Shown in pieces: positions 22,244 through 34,015 of a DNA stretch of 45,097 nucleotides. The notes under the pieces are model-generated. The model worked only from the letters and a program-made list of their open reading frames with translations. It was not told where the DNA came from and did not search any database. This stretch comes from Pezizomycotina sp. ARF18 (Eukaryota; Ascomycota): assembly GCA_002224055.1 (NCBI GenBank), contig AZLU01000292.1, positions 1 through 45,097 of the forward strand. Reading direction: 5' to 3'. The position numbers and the translations under genes were made by a program. How positions within the stretch are numbered: position 1 is the stretch's first letter; each line of letters starts with the position of its first letter.

Positions 22244-24448
22244 ATGTTGGACCTTTTCGAAGTTATTACGACCTCAGGCGTGGTCCTGTGGTCAAAGAAG
22301 TACGCTCCGGTTAATCCCGCTATCGTCAACAGCCTCATCTCGGACGTCTTGATCGAGGAGCGCACGCAAGCTGGGAGTGATGGTAAATGGTACAAGAAAG
22401 ATTCTTATACTTTGAAATGGACGCTGTCTAACGAGCTTGGGCTTGTGTTTGTGGTGAGTCGCCTCTTTTTTTCCCTCTGTTCCTTGATTTCGGTATACGG
22501 TTGCAACTTGGGGCTTTTCGGATTTACAGTTCCCACGAGCTTGAGAAGCATGGAAAAGGGGGGCGTGGACTGAACCCCGGTCCTTTTCATCTTGCCCGCG
22601 ACATCGATGATCCTTGTTACTGACACTGTTTGTTTCTTGTTTCAAGGCCGTTTACCAGAGCCTTTTGCAACTTACCTGGATCGACGAACTCCTCGTCCAA
22701 GTCAAGAAGATATTTACCTCCAAGTACGGCGACGAAATCAAAAATGCCAACGGCAAGAAGATCGAGTGCCACTTTGACGATTACTTCGACTCCAGGATAC
22801 GAGAGTTCGAGAAGCGGTCTGGCGGTGAGTACTGCTGCTTCTGCCGGCGGCACCCGGGGGATTCTGGCTGGAAGGCCCACCACCGATGCCCGGCATTTCG
22901 AATAATGCGACGCCGAACACCGAACGTGGTAGTTACCCAGCCGGCGCAGAACGGAGAGAAGGTGGACGCTCCAAATTTCGTAACACCGAAGACCCAGCCG
23001 ACTCATGGTACCTTGACTGGAGGAACAACTGGAGCTCGCAAGCTTGGGAAGAACCGTGGTCGTAAATCGAATGTGCGTAGCACGCCGTCTTCCGCGCACG
23101 CTTCTTCCGCCGACGAGCTCTCGCCAGCCAGGAAAGTAAAGGGTAGCGGCAAGAAGAAGATGCGCAAGTGGGATGCGGACGGAAACGTCGACGAGAGTGG
23201 AGATGTAGTTCTGGATTATTCATCGCGGCCAGCTGCATCGACGGACGAGGAAGGCGATGTTTCGAAGATCAGTAGCAGTGGTGGCAACTTTGAGCAGGAA
23301 TCGTGGGGCACGAAGACCTCAAAGGGCCAGTTCGTCCTGAAGGATATTGAGAACGAGATTGACGATATTTTGAATACATCCGAGAGCAAAAACAGTGCGG
23401 CGGCCACGAATGGCTCCAAAGGTTTCTTAGCTGGAGTCGGATTCGGAGCTTTGGGGTACCTGAGGAACTTTGTCGGTGGAAAGGTTTTAACCAAGGAGGA
23501 TACCGATAAAGCCATTGCCGGCATCTTGAATCATTTGCTGGAGAAGAATGTTGCCAGGGAAGCGGCCGCTCAAAATTTGCGACAACGTTCAAACTACGCT
23601 CCTCGGCCAGAAGACCGGAAATTTCCAAGTGAGTTTATTCTACAAAAATTTACTAGACTACACATACTAATACTCCATAGCGATCGAAAGCGCCGTTAGA
23701 GATGCCATGGAGGTTGCCCTCCGCAAAATCCTCACTCCAACACATCCCTAGATATGCTTCGAGAAATCGATAATACGCGAAGACTCAGGATCGCCCCTAT
23801 GTCATTTCAATTGTCGGTGTCAACGGCGTCGGAAAGTCCACCAACCTCTCCAAGATCTGCTTCTTCCTTCTCCAGAACAAGTACAAGGTTCTCATCGCCG
23901 CGTGCGATACCTTCCGTTCCGGCGCCGTCGAGCAGCTGCGCGTTCATGCCCGCAACTTGAAGGAGCTCTCCGAGCGTGAAGGTGGAGTTGTGGAACTGTT
24001 CGAGAAGGGTTACGGCAAAGATGCTGCCAATATCGCCAAGGATGCCGTTTTGTACGCTGCTGCGGCGGACTTTGATGTCGTACTCATCGATACCGCCGGT
24101 CGCCGTCACAACGATACGCGCCTCATGTCTTCGCTGGAAAAGTTTGCTAAGCTGGCGGAACCGGACAAGATTCTGATGGTAGGCGAGGCCCTCGTCGGTA
24201 CGGACAGCGTACAGCAGGCCCGCAATTTCAACGCGGCTTTCGGGAAAGAGCGCAGCTAGACGGGTTTATTATTAGCAAGTGCGATACCGTGGGTGATATG
24301 ATCGGTACTTTGATTAGTATGGTTTTCGCGACGGGGATCCCGGTCGTTTCTTGGGTACCGGTCAGCAGTATACTGATTTGAGGACCTTGAACGTTAAATG
24401 GCGGTCGGCTTGCTCATGGCCTATTATGCTGTTAGGAGGTACTTTTAA
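22244..24448 (+). CDS. SRP101: Signal recognition particle receptor subunit alpha
   Basis: A GTPase at the ER membrane that receives SRP-ribosome complexes. Exon 1 (22244-22453) plus exon 2 from 22647 encode the longin-like SRX domain: MLDLFEVITTSGVVLWSKKY, WTLSNELGLVFVAVYQSLLQ, LTWIDELLVQVKKIF. A charged linker includes GSGKKKMRKWDADG and VLDYSSRP, followed by GKGQFVLKDIENEID. The 52-nt intron 23629-23680 carries TACTAAT at its branch site. The NG domain follows: N-part TIESAVRDAMEVALRKILTP, G1 GVNGVGKSTNLSK, G2 DTFRSGAVEQLR, G3 DTAGRRHNDTR, G4 SKCDTVGDM and a C-terminal TGQQYTDLRTLNVKWAVGLL. One-base breaks occur around 22830-22920, 23745, 23795, 24256, 24348 and 24400. All catalytic motifs survive, so a functional gene is expected. 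Confidence 0.93.
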
Positions 24449-24843
24449 GATATAGAGAGGCCTTCTAAACATTTACAAGCATCGAGGAATGTTCATGTTT
24501 TATTTATATCTATCTTATCTTGCTTTTGATTACGTAGCGGTCCCATGTTCTTCAATTACAGGTATCTATAATGACGTGCATTGGAGCGCATTTTAATTTT
24601 TCCCAATACTACTTTATACTATACTCTCGCTGGCTATATATAGCAGCGATGCCTATTGAACTTTTTTATACTTTGCTAAGAAATATAAATATTCGAAACG
24701 CCATGAAATCAAGCTAAACTGCAGCTTAACTAATGTTTTTTTTCTGGTGTATTAATATATGAATTCATGCTCGTAAGATTCTTGCCTCCAAGGTCTGACT
24801 TCCGAGTCCTTTCGTTGAAAATCTTTAAAAGTATAGTCTCGCT
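24449..24843. other. Convergent intergenic region SRP101 / HAT1
   Basis: 395 bp of AT-rich sequence between two facing stop codons. I see no gene, no strong hairpin terminator and no repeat beyond short A/T runs. Confidence 0.6.
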
Positions 24844-26352
24844 TTAAGTCTTGGTTCTCTTGACGGGATTCTCTGAAGTTCCGGACATCTGCTCATCTCC
24901 ATCGTCATCCTTCTTATCGTCCCTAGTCGCCGCCGAGATCCTCCTCTTCTTGTCCGACGGTCCCGCTTCGTGACTGCCCACACCACCGCCAAACTTTTCA
25001 ATATTATCGAGTATCTTCCGTAATCCTCCACCACACCCACGAACGTCTCCTCGACCTTTTCATGCGTTTTTCCTTGTCGAGCTGCGAAAGGATGTCCTTG
25101 TTGTGCTTGTACAGCCTCCTCTTCACGAACCTCTTGTACGCCTTATACCGGTCCGAGCCTGATTCACGCCGCCGCTACTACCCCCGCCTTCCTTCCTGAG
25201 GATCGAGTAGAACTGTATCTCGATCAACCGGAGAACTGCCGTTTTTGGAACTTATTCTCAGCCTCTGGTTTTCGATCCACGTGCGCGCCTGCTCAGACTG
25301 CTCGCACAGCGTTTCCAGTACGAAACCTTCGCTTTCGGAAAATGTACCGTTGGTCCGTAGACGGCGGAGGTCGGAGTGGTCGCGCATCTCCTCGAAGACT
25401 TCGGAGGGGTCTTCGACGGTGATTTCGCGCACGTGATTATCGGAGTAAGTTGTTTACGACGACGCCGTACATTTCCCTCCGCAGCCGGTTTTTGGTACGG
25501 CGGCGCGACGATGAACTGGCTGATCCTCGACCTGAACGATTCCTCCTCGTCTTTACGTATGTTGAACCAGAGTATTTATACACGGTGCAGTAACCCGCGA
25601 AAGAATAGCGCAGCGGCGAAGCCCTGGCGTCGCCCGCGGCGGGTTCGTCCAAAACCTGGTAGACGAAGTAAACATCCCACCGGTCCGTCGTCCACTCCTC
25701 GTCGTCCACGTCAATCGTCGATCCACCTTCAATAAAGAACAATACCATAATCTGGACGTTGTTGAGGAGCTTCTTGCAGGCTTCGTTTTAAGGGAACTGT
25801 GGTAGACTTCGAACTTTTGACTTTTCGAGTTGGTGAAGGAGGATATCAGCTTGCGGGGGGTTTGAAGTCCGGCGAGAAGACAGTTTGGGTTCTAAACTCG
25901 TTAGGTTTGTGGATACATCTGTTTTGTTCCATTTGTTCATCATGTTATCGGATTAGGGGATGTTTGTCATTTCAACTGCCAACTTTGAACATAAGGGAAA
26001 TGAGATCGCGCGAAGCTCCAAATAGAACAAAATATATTTCTTGTGATAAGTCTTTGGAAAACTCACCTTCAGGTAAACATTCTTTCAGCTTTGCGACGAC
26101 ATCAGTCGCCTGGTCATCCTCCTCGCCGACACCAGCTATGATATTGTCGTACTTAACGTCAATAACGCTGGTCAGGTCATCCGCCTTAAAAAAACAGCTT
26201 AACCGACAGGTTCTGTAGCCGAATATGGTCTCTTTGTCACCGAAGATGGGGTAGGTAAAGGCGGGATGGAAGAACTTGATTGGCATCTTACTGCCATCCA
26301 GGAAGCCAATTTCGACTGCGTCGTTGGCGTTTGTCGACCACTCCTCACGCAT
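24844..26352 (-). CDS. HAT1: Type B histone acetyltransferase catalytic subunit
   Basis: Acetylates new histone H4 at Lys5 and Lys12 before deposition, with Hat2. The start at 26352 gives MREEWSTNANDAVEI. The N-domain reads FHPAFTYPIFGDKETIFGYR and DVKYDNIIAG. The first intron is 26066-25892. The middle part, FEVYHSSL then VQIMVLFFIEGGSTIDVDDE and DRWDVYFVYQV, leads to the GNAT core: YSFAGYCTVYKY, then RISQFIVAPPYQK, and VREITVEDPSEVFEEMRD. The last is the family's EITVEDP acetyl-CoA signature. The C-terminal helices include RYKAYKRFVKRRLYKHNKDI and a Lys/Asp-rich nuclear-type tail ending VKRTKT (stop 24846-24844). Many one-base slips occur between 25020 and 25800, so the exact exon plan in that part is uncertain, but block order is as in the family. 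Confidence 0.88.
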
Positions 26353-27183
26353 ACTTTTTTGTTTTGCAATGATATTTAATATATTATAGATTTCTTGCAG
26401 CGAATATAGCGGTAGGGATAAGACCTGGCTCCTCGAAGAGCTGTTACAGATGCTAGCAGTTCTTGAAACGTAAAAATTGGTGTTTGAAAAATATTGAAAG
26501 TGCAAGGGAAGCTTTTGTTCTTGTGGAAAATTAACCCGCGTCGCGCGCGTAAGAACGTATGCCAAGAATAAATTTAAAAAAATAAATAAATAAAATAAAA
26601 TAAAACAATTAATTCTCCTTCTTCCTTCCTTTTTTAAAAACGATCACGTTTTTAGAAATTCTAGAACGGCAGACGAGTTTATAAATATTATTATTGATAA
26701 GCATGTAATAATTAATATAAATAATAAAATTTCTTTTCTCGCAATTTTATTTTTTTTTCTTGTTAAAAACCCCAATTGTTCAACATCGTCCGTCGTCATT
26801 ATCGTCGCCATTCGCTATCCACCAATATCATCGAAAAAAAAAAAAAAAACGCGGGATTGCATCTATCGTTGCGTTATATTTACCTTGCTGCTGCTATTGG
26901 CGCCAAGAAAGATAGATCTCGGGCCGTTTCATCCAAAATATTTAGAGTGCCTCTCCCCCGAAACGTCATCAGGCCCCATCGTCTTCTTAATTTGTCAATT
27001 TCAATCTCCGTCCACAGAAAGAACCAACCCCCCCCCCCCCCCTTATTTACTTTTCACATCGACACAAGAGAAAAAAAAAAAAAAAAAAGATTCCCCCATC
27101 ATCTCACCTCCAAGAAAACGATCACAGACGAAGCACCATAGCCAAATAGGAAACGAACCAATCTCAGAAGGAATTTAACCGGA
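26353..27183. promoter_or_regulatory. Shared divergent promoter HAT1 / RMD1
   Basis: 831 bp between two diverging start codons. It contains AT-rich AATAAATAAA sequence (26570-26605), A16 near 26834-26849, a 13-nt C-run near 27029-27042 and a poly(A) block at 27071-27088 in the RMD1 leader. Open frames at 26776-27178 cross these runs and show no domain. Confidence 0.5.
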
Positions 27184-28811
27184 ATGGATTCCACAGCGGG
27201 ACCTGCATCACCTTCGCCTTCGGGTTCCGGAGCCCCAACTGAGCAATCAGAAAACACCATTAATACCACGGCATCCTCATCGTCATCGCAAACAACATCA
27301 TCGCAACCACGTGGGGACGGTGCAACCATCATCGTCCTTACACCAGCGCCAACCATTGAAATCGGTAATTATCTGTATCCTCATCAATGGTTTTTGTCGA
27401 TTGGCTAACACATCGAACTTTATTTTCCTTGGTCGCAATTTTTTTTTTTTTTCTTTTCTGTTAGGCGTTAAAACAACCAAAACCAAAGACAGCGGGTCAA
27501 CAAGGACCTTCCCGCAGAACCCCCGAACGCACATCACTTACCCCGCAAAAGATCGGACCTCAGCGCGACCAGAATATCCAGAAACTGAAACTATTGCCTT
27601 CGCCGCACGATGTCGACGCTGAGTCGGGGAGGGACGTCTACTCGCAGGTCACGAGGATTAAGGATTCGACGGCCCGCCGAGATGCAGAGCGATTAGGGAA
27701 GCGGAAAGGGCGCACCTGCCCCGCGTTACGGCGTACTGCACGGCGAGCAATACCACATGGACGGGCTGATGAAGTACCTGAAAGGCAGGGGGTCGACGAG
27801 GGGTTCGAATCCGAAGCAGTTCGACGAGTGCATCTAACTCACCCTATTCGTACTCTATCAGAAGCAGCAGCGGGAGCAGACCGAGCAGGACCTGATAGAT
27901 TTCAAGAACTGCAGCTCGGCGACGGCCAATTACCACGAAACCGGGAGGAGAACTCCGACGCGCTGTCGTTCGTCGATACGCACCGATCACGCCTGAGGTA
28001 TTCCTCTTCGAGTACGGTGTCGTCGTAGTCTGGGGCATGACGCTGCAGGAAGAGAAACGGTCCTGAAGGATATATCCAAATTTGAGATGGAGAAGCTGAG
28101 CGAGGACGACGTCCAGATCGAGAACTTCAACTTCTACATCACGAATAACTACCGCCTCGTATATATAACGACTTCATCACGCTCAGCGTTATAGTAGTTA
28201 CATGATAAAACTAAGTATCAGTCATGCGATCGCTCAGAGCGTCAGGCGAGTGATCAGGTTCTGCCCCCAAAAAGAAGTTACTGTCTGGAATGCGCTAATG
28301 GAAACGCTGTAGATCTCCCTTACGAAGACCTTGTTGATAATACCATTGAGGAAACGAAATCGATACCGCAGGACGTTGCCATGACTGGTAAAGTGCGGAT
28401 GAGCGGAGGAAGATTATGATGCACATCGGCGACCTGTTCATACTGAGAACCAACATCAATCTGCAAGGCAGTGTTCTCGATTCGCCGGAACTGATGGGGC
28501 AGAACCGCATCTGGAACCTGTCTACCAAGCCGTACGATCGTACCTGGAGATAAATCAAAGAGTTTCGCTATTGAACCAGCGTTTAGACGTTATTGGCGAC
28601 TGGTAAGTGGAATCTTACTTAAAATAGTTTCGTTCAGCCTTAAGAATACCCACTAACAAGAAATTCCCTTTTTTCGATATAGCTTCAAATGTTGAAAGAG
28701 CAAATGTCTCATTCGCAAGGCGAGCGTTTAGAATGGTAGTTATATACTCATCGCGTCGAAATCTTGGTCGCCGTAGTAAATGTCGTTGTCGATCTTTTCG
28801 CTGCTGATTAG
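27184..28811 (+). CDS. RMD1: Rmd1/Sif2-type DUF155 (RMND1 family) membrane protein
   Basis: DUF155 proteins are membrane-anchored. Budding-yeast RMD1 is linked to vacuole and sporulation phenotypes, and animal RMND1 is mitochondrial. Exon 1 (27184-27364) encodes a Ser/Thr-rich leader (MDSTAGPASPSPSGSGAP); exon 2 starts at 27465. Recognised blocks are RVTAYCTAS, MDGLMKYLKGRGSTRGSNPK, QFDECI, PEVFLFEYGVVVVWGMTLQE, KFEMEKLSEDDVQIENFNFY, IYNDFITL and SHAIAQS. A 63-nt intron (28250-28312) precedes EDLVDNTIEETKSIPQDVAM, TGKVRMSGGKIMMHIGDLF and NINLQGSVLDSPELM. A last intron (28603-28682) precedes LQMLKEQMSHSQGERLEW and a C-terminal hydrophobic helix ending VVNVVVDLFAAD. At least seven one-base slips are needed between 27620 and 28740. 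The conserved tail helix argues for a working gene. Confidence 0.87.
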
Positions 28812-29548
28812 AGGCGCCTTTCCCTTGCTCACGAGTTTAGTGCTCCTCTTTCGCAAATTGTGGCATTGAACCTGGCTTTTTTTAATTTTTGCATCATCGT
28901 GTTTTTAAATATAATGTGTGCTTCCTATGCATCGTTTACTGTCTTTTTTTTTTTTTTTTTTTTTTTTTTTCAAAGTTGCTGGCGATCTGAGGTTTCTTGA
29001 AGATTGTGATATTAAAACGGCTGTTCTAGATTATCCAACTGGGGCTTGGCTTTGCATCCTGAGAGTTTGGTTTCCCTAATCTTGAAGAGATTCACTTTAT
29101 TATAAGGAATCCTTCTACATTTTTTTCATTCTTATATCTTTGGCATGTAATAGTAAATAGCAAAAAGGATATAAGAAAGAAATATCATATTATCAAAACA
29201 TAAAGTAGCTTGTAAGCTTAGCTATAATTACTTTCTACATATTTCGGCTGTGCTTTTCTTTTGCCATTGAAATCGTATTTGTCTGCTTTTAAGCCGTTTA
29301 ACATCCAAGAATACGGCCTCTGAGATCCTTGCACTATCTAAACCTTCCACCGGAGCTGGTCGAAGTTCATGACCGTATCGCTACGAAAGATCCCGGCCCA
29401 AATATATATATTCAATCTAGAAATCTTTCTACTATCTGAGCAAGATATATATGCTGTAACGCAATTGACTCGATCAAAACACGTACCGGCTTTTCAAAAT
29501 CCCTATCTCTCCTCTGAACTCTCAACCTTCTTCTCAATCACAGCAATA
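28812..29548. other. Intergenic region RMD1 / OHCU decarboxylase
   Basis: 737 bp of AT-rich DNA with a T27 run at 28944-28970. It should hold the RMD1 3' end and the promoter of the next gene on the same strand. No further gene or repeat is seen. Confidence 0.55.
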
Positions 29549-29996
29549 ATGTCAACCTACACCCTCCGCACCCCTCCACAATCCCCTCCCTCCCCTCAAC
29601 CTCCCAATCCTTAATCCTAACACACCTCTTTCGACCTCACCGACCCTTTCTTCCATCGTCTCCCACTCTCCAATCCTCAACCTCGCATCATACGAAGACT
29701 TCGTGTCGATGTCCGGAGTATAACTTCTACAACTCCAACAATCAACTTCTGCCGAAGATGGTAAGAGGTTATTGGATGTATTAGGAGCGCACCCGCGGTT
29801 GGGAGCGAGAAGGTGGATAGCGCGCATAGTCAGGCTGAGCAGAAGAGTTTGCAGGGTGGAGACGGAAGCGGAAAGGCTGAGGGTGTGATGAGGAATTGAA
29901 GGGAGTTTTCCGGGGATGAGATATGTGTAGGTCTTTATACCTTTCTCTATCATAACTATTTCTCTGTGTTTAATGGATACGGTGTGAGTACAAAAC

Positions 29997-30027
<31 letters not shown>

Positions 30028-30381
30028 AAAGAGATATGTAGAAAGAGTATACAAGCTAATCAACGTACGTCAAACGTAAATCAGCGTATTCGTGGCGGGA
30101 CGGCGCGGTCGGTAATAATGGAGAACATGGGGAAGGATAGCCGGGCGATATTGAGGCCGAGAAGCTGGAGGCTATTAACGTTGGTTCCCGTTTTAAAATT
30201 TTCTTTATTATACCCGGACATTTCCAACAGCCAAAGGGTTGTTCAACTCCGTATGTTCGCTGCCGTATTTTGGAGCTAACTGATTCGAACCAACTTACAG
30301 GCGATGGTGGACATAGCGAAGGACCGGGCGAGTAAACTCCAGGCGGGATATAAACATGCAGGGATACATTATTTGTATTGA
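29549..30381 (+). CDS. OHCU decarboxylase-like protein (uricolysis)
   Basis: 2-oxo-4-hydroxy-4-carboxy-5-ureidoimidazoline decarboxylase catalyses the last step from urate to S-allantoin. The ATG at 29549 opens MSTYTLRTPPQSPPSPQPP; after slips the frame reads ILNLASYEDFVSMSGV, DGKRLLDVLGAHPRLGAR (the family's HPRLG motif), KVDSAHSQAEQKSLQGGDG and FPGMRYV. The donor at 29927 opens an intron carrying A28. Exon 2 (30085-30179) gives VFVAGR, VIMENM and DIEAEKLEAIN; exon 3 (30301-30381) gives AMVDIAKDRASKL. This order (HPRLG, Q/E-rich helix, F-NGR-like strand, IAxxRxxKL end) fits the family. The tail runs about 13 residues past RASKL and ends HYLY, so no canonical C-terminal peroxisomal SKL signal is visible. 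At least five one-base slips occur. Confidence 0.8.
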
Positions 30382-31023
30382 ACAAGCTCATATAGTTAAG
30401 GTAGACGCTTTATAGACGATTACTTTATTGATTATTTCTTCTTGTATCTACATAAGCAGAAGACAAGACATCTCGCCCGTCACCATCCAAAACCACCAGT
30501 TTCGTAATTGCAAAATAAGGAAGAGAAAAACAAGCCCAAATTACAAAATTCTTTGTTTAATGCCCCGTCAACAAAATCATATAATACGAAAAGAAAAGGA
30601 AAACGATGGGTACTATGTATTAATGCCTTCAAGAAGAAAAAAAAAAAAAAAAAAAAAAAGGAGAAAGAGAAAAAACGCTACACCCCGAAACACCATTTTT
30701 AAAAGTAAAAAGTCCCAGATAATGCGAACAACCCGTTTATCAAAAGAAGGAAGGAAAATTCAAGTAAAGAAAACGTCAGGATAAATAAATGAGAGATAAT
30801 TAAAAGGATTAGAATGCAAGTAATTCGCGCATGTGCATCTCTCGGTAGACGTTACGCAATGCGGGTCCGTGAAACGGAGGTTATCTGATATCCATCGGAT
30901 TTAAGCGCGCACGAAAAAGGAAAATTTTATAGGCGAAAAATAATTGCGATTGTTTGCTGGCAAGGGGGGCTCGGCCGAGGGAAGTAAACCCCGGCGCCCG
31001 CTTGCGACCAAATGCAAAAAATC
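30382..31023. other. Convergent intergenic region OHCU decarboxylase / reductase
   Basis: AT- and purine-rich, with A23 at 30637-30659. A short GC-rich patch (about 30955-31010, containing GGCTCGGCCGAGG and CCCCGGCGCCCG) stands out from its surroundings but has no open frame or assignable RNA fold. No gene is seen. Confidence 0.5.
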
Positions 31024-32911
31024 CTACCAAGTCTCCTATTTTGAAAAAGCAATAAACGTTAGAAGAAATTCAGAAAGTAGTAAATTTATTTCTATATAAA
31101 TATGGGGGTAAGGAACTTACAGCTATATTGGTAGCTCTCTTTCTTGGTCTTCCAAAATTCTTCAGCCTCATCGCGTCGAAGATTTCCCTTCTTCATGGCA
31201 ACATCGACAACGCGGCTTCGACGCCTTCGCCCATGCCTTTGCTGCTCCCGCAAACGAAGACACGACCGTCGACGGAAGTTGATGAGAACCAGACGAGGTC
31301 AGCTTGAGCGATTACTTCTTCCTGGACGTACCGGCCAGTGCCTGTACGGGACTCGACAACCTTCTTAATCTCATCCTCGTGGACTCCCCACTCTCCTGAG
31401 TAAAGCTCGTCAAGTAGGGAATCACGGATGCCTTGCAGGACCCAGACCTTATTGGCACAGTTGCGTTGCGGAGCCTCCTTTGGACGAATCCACGGAAAGG
31501 AGCAACACCAACACCAGCACCGATCAGCAGCATCGGCCCATCCGGTCGGAACTCTCTGGCAAGAGGTTAGCCATGAGGCCACGGAACATTGGGATCCTCA
31601 CGTCAGCTCTGCCGCCAGACTGAATATACTTCAAGGCCTGACGCTCGAAGAAACCAGAACCGACGCCGGACCTCTTAGAACCGGTCCAGTCCTTATGCTC
31701 ATGCACGGTGACAGCGATCGCAATGGTGCGGCGATGCTGCGTCTTGGACTCATGCGGATCGCTAGAGAGAGTAGAACCTCGGCATGAGCTGCTTCAAGGA
31801 AGACATGAGCTGGTCAAGAGGTGGGTTGCAGGATGGGAACGCGTTGAGGAGCTGAAGCAAAGTCAGGTAAGGACCTGATCGAAGCTCACAGAATTCAGCC
31901 TGCCCTTGCTCGGAGGTAAGGTACAAGAGGATCTTCTTCTCGCTCTCGTTTGAACACCATTCGGCTAGCAGGCGAAGGAATTGCTTTGTAGGAGGGTAGC
32001 TTTGGATGTCAACGGCCCAGGTAAGAAGTTCCCTTCGCGTCGTAGGAAGCGTGCGTGCCTTTTCCGCGCCCCAGACGGTCGGCCATCGTCCACTGGTGGT
32101 TTTGAGATTGATCAGCTCGTCCTGGACGTCCTCGGATATTCCAAGGCGTTCAAAGACAGCCTGGACAACGTCGTGGTCATTGGGAGCAACAACACCGATC
32201 GCACCGCCTACCGGAAGTCAACACCCTCAGCCTCTTGCGGATAGTCTGTCACGTCGAGGTCGAAGTGGTAGGTTCGCTTCTCCGCACCAGGTTTGGTAAG
32301 GCATCGAGCCTCGTGGATCTTGGCCGAGAACACGCTGTACGGCGGGTGAGGGGTGACGTACTCGGGTGGGTGGGTCTCGACTGTGGAGTCTTGCGTAATA
32401 TCAACGATGAGTGGGGTTCGAAGGAGACGGTGCTTGGCGGAAGGCTTGGAACGCCGGTCAAGTCGGTGTTGGAGGAAAGCGAGGTGAGTTTGAGGTTGAG
32501 GCTCTTGAAAGCATCGTTTGGGGTATTTTCTGGAAGGGTTCGGAGCTCGCGGGGACGTTGGAGGATTGGCAGCAACTAGCCGGCAGCAACCGCCACCACA
32601 GCACTCGGTCCTGGCAGTAGTCGGCTTGTTGTCCGGAACCGTCCGACCCGAGGAGGAATCATTATCGTTAAGAATGTTTCGGAGTTCCTTGTCGAGGTCT
32701 CCGCCGACGCTGAAACGGTGAGTAGACGCCCTACGTTTCTGTTGCTTGGGTCCAGAAGTTGTGAAGTCGACGCTGAGGAACGGCACGCGATCGGTTCTCG
32801 GTTGCTGATGCTGCTGCTGCCTCACCTGTGTGTGTAATTGCTGCTTGTTCATGATCTTCTTGACGGGATGTTGAGTAGGGATGGTTCCTCTGGAACGGAA
32901 GACTGGGCCAT
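31024..32911 (-). CDS. P450-reductase-like FAD/NADPH oxidoreductase without visible FMN domain
   Basis: Resembles the FAD and NADPH-binding half of cytochrome P450 reductase/sulfite reductase flavoproteins. The likely start is 32911 (MAQSSVPEEPS); an in-frame ATG at 32944 is possible. About 200 Ser/Pro/Gln-rich residues follow, including HRFSVGGDLDKELRNIL, with no flavodoxin signature. The reductase part begins PPYSVFSAKIHEARCLTKPG, then KRTYHFDLDVTDYPQEAEGV and GGAIGVVAPND. FAD motifs are RFYSLSSDP and GVGSGFFE; NADPH motifs are GPMLLIGAGVGVAPFRGFVQ and VWVLQGIRDSLLDELYSGEW, with RVFVCGSSKGMGEGVEAAL near the end. A 12-nt last exon (31035-31024) supplies a C-terminal ETW after an intron with acceptor AAAATAG, matching the family's terminal Trp. 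Multiple one-base slips interrupt the frame. Fungal proteins of this layout are often annotated simply as FAD-binding proteins; the physiological partner is unknown to me. Confidence 0.75.
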
Positions 32912-33982
32912 CTTGATCAAGTGTACCCGTTCCGAGGATCGCATAGAGATAGAGTAGCTGGAGAGGCCATTGCTGGAACGAACTTATGCAGCTGGCCTTT
33001 AAAGGGTTTAGTAAACGAGGAGTAGTGAAAAGATTTTTTTTTTATTTTTATTTTTTATTTTTTTCGTTCTGGTGAAACTTTAACTTTAAATAATTGTATA
33101 TATGTGACCGCAAGGTTGCTTTTTGAAAAAGGGAAAAAAAAATAATAAGGAAAGATAATAGATGAAGATAAAAAAAGACTCTAAGAGAACGTGACGAGCG
33201 TTTATTGTTGTTTACAAAATAAAAAGAGATAAAATAAAAAATGAATAAAAGAGAATCCAATCACTACTAATAATTACGTGATGTTTATAAAAAAAAAATG
33301 AAATAAAAGGGAGGGAAGGGAAATTGTATGTTAAAAAAAGTGAGTGGGACAGGTTCTGATTGAAGAAAGTGGGACAGAAGTTTTCTGTGCGAGTTAGAAC
33401 AGAAGGGGAAAAAAAAAAAGGAGCTATGATGTATATGAAATTATTGGATGTATATTTCCTTCTTTTTCCTTCTACTCTTATCAGATCGAATACTTTTTGA
33501 TATTTCTTTCACATGTGGCGAAAAAGAAAAGAAAAAAAAAGAGAGAAGAGAACGAAAAATAAATAATGATATCTAAAAGGAAAGTAAATAATTATCAATT
33601 AAGTAATAAAGAAAAAAAAGAAAAAGATTTCAAAGGAACTGGTGAAAGTGATATACAGAGAGAATTATTAGGTAAAAGAAATTAAAAAGAAAATGAAGAA
33701 AGAAACGATCCCTTCTATAGTTTATACTACTGACTGCTATATCTATCTTTCCTTCGGGTCCTTTTTGCTTTCTTTATTTTAAAGCTAAGAAATACTCGAG
33801 CATATGATAGACGAGAGAGAAAAAGGGAGAAGGAAACGGTGTTTAAAAACGATCAATTGACCTTTATTATTTTCTCGGGAGTCGGGATGCAGATGCAGTA
33901 CCTTTTTTTGGTTGTGCTAGGAAGATGGAAAAAGACGGATATCGCGGATTGACGCCGAAAACAGAAACGAAGGAAAGCAGAA

Positions 33983-33990
<8 letters not shown>

Positions 33991-34014
<24 letters not shown>
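33991..34014. repeat. (GA)n microsatellite
   Basis: Perfect alternating AG/GA dinucleotides follow an A-run inside a long purine-rich strand. It has no coding role. Confidence 0.85.

Positions 34015-34015
<1 letters not shown>

Noticed and set aside
27800-27818. tRNA T-arm-like GGTTCGAATCC
   Set aside because: It lies inside the RMD1 coding block encoding TRGSNPK, and no acceptor, D or anticodon arms surround it.
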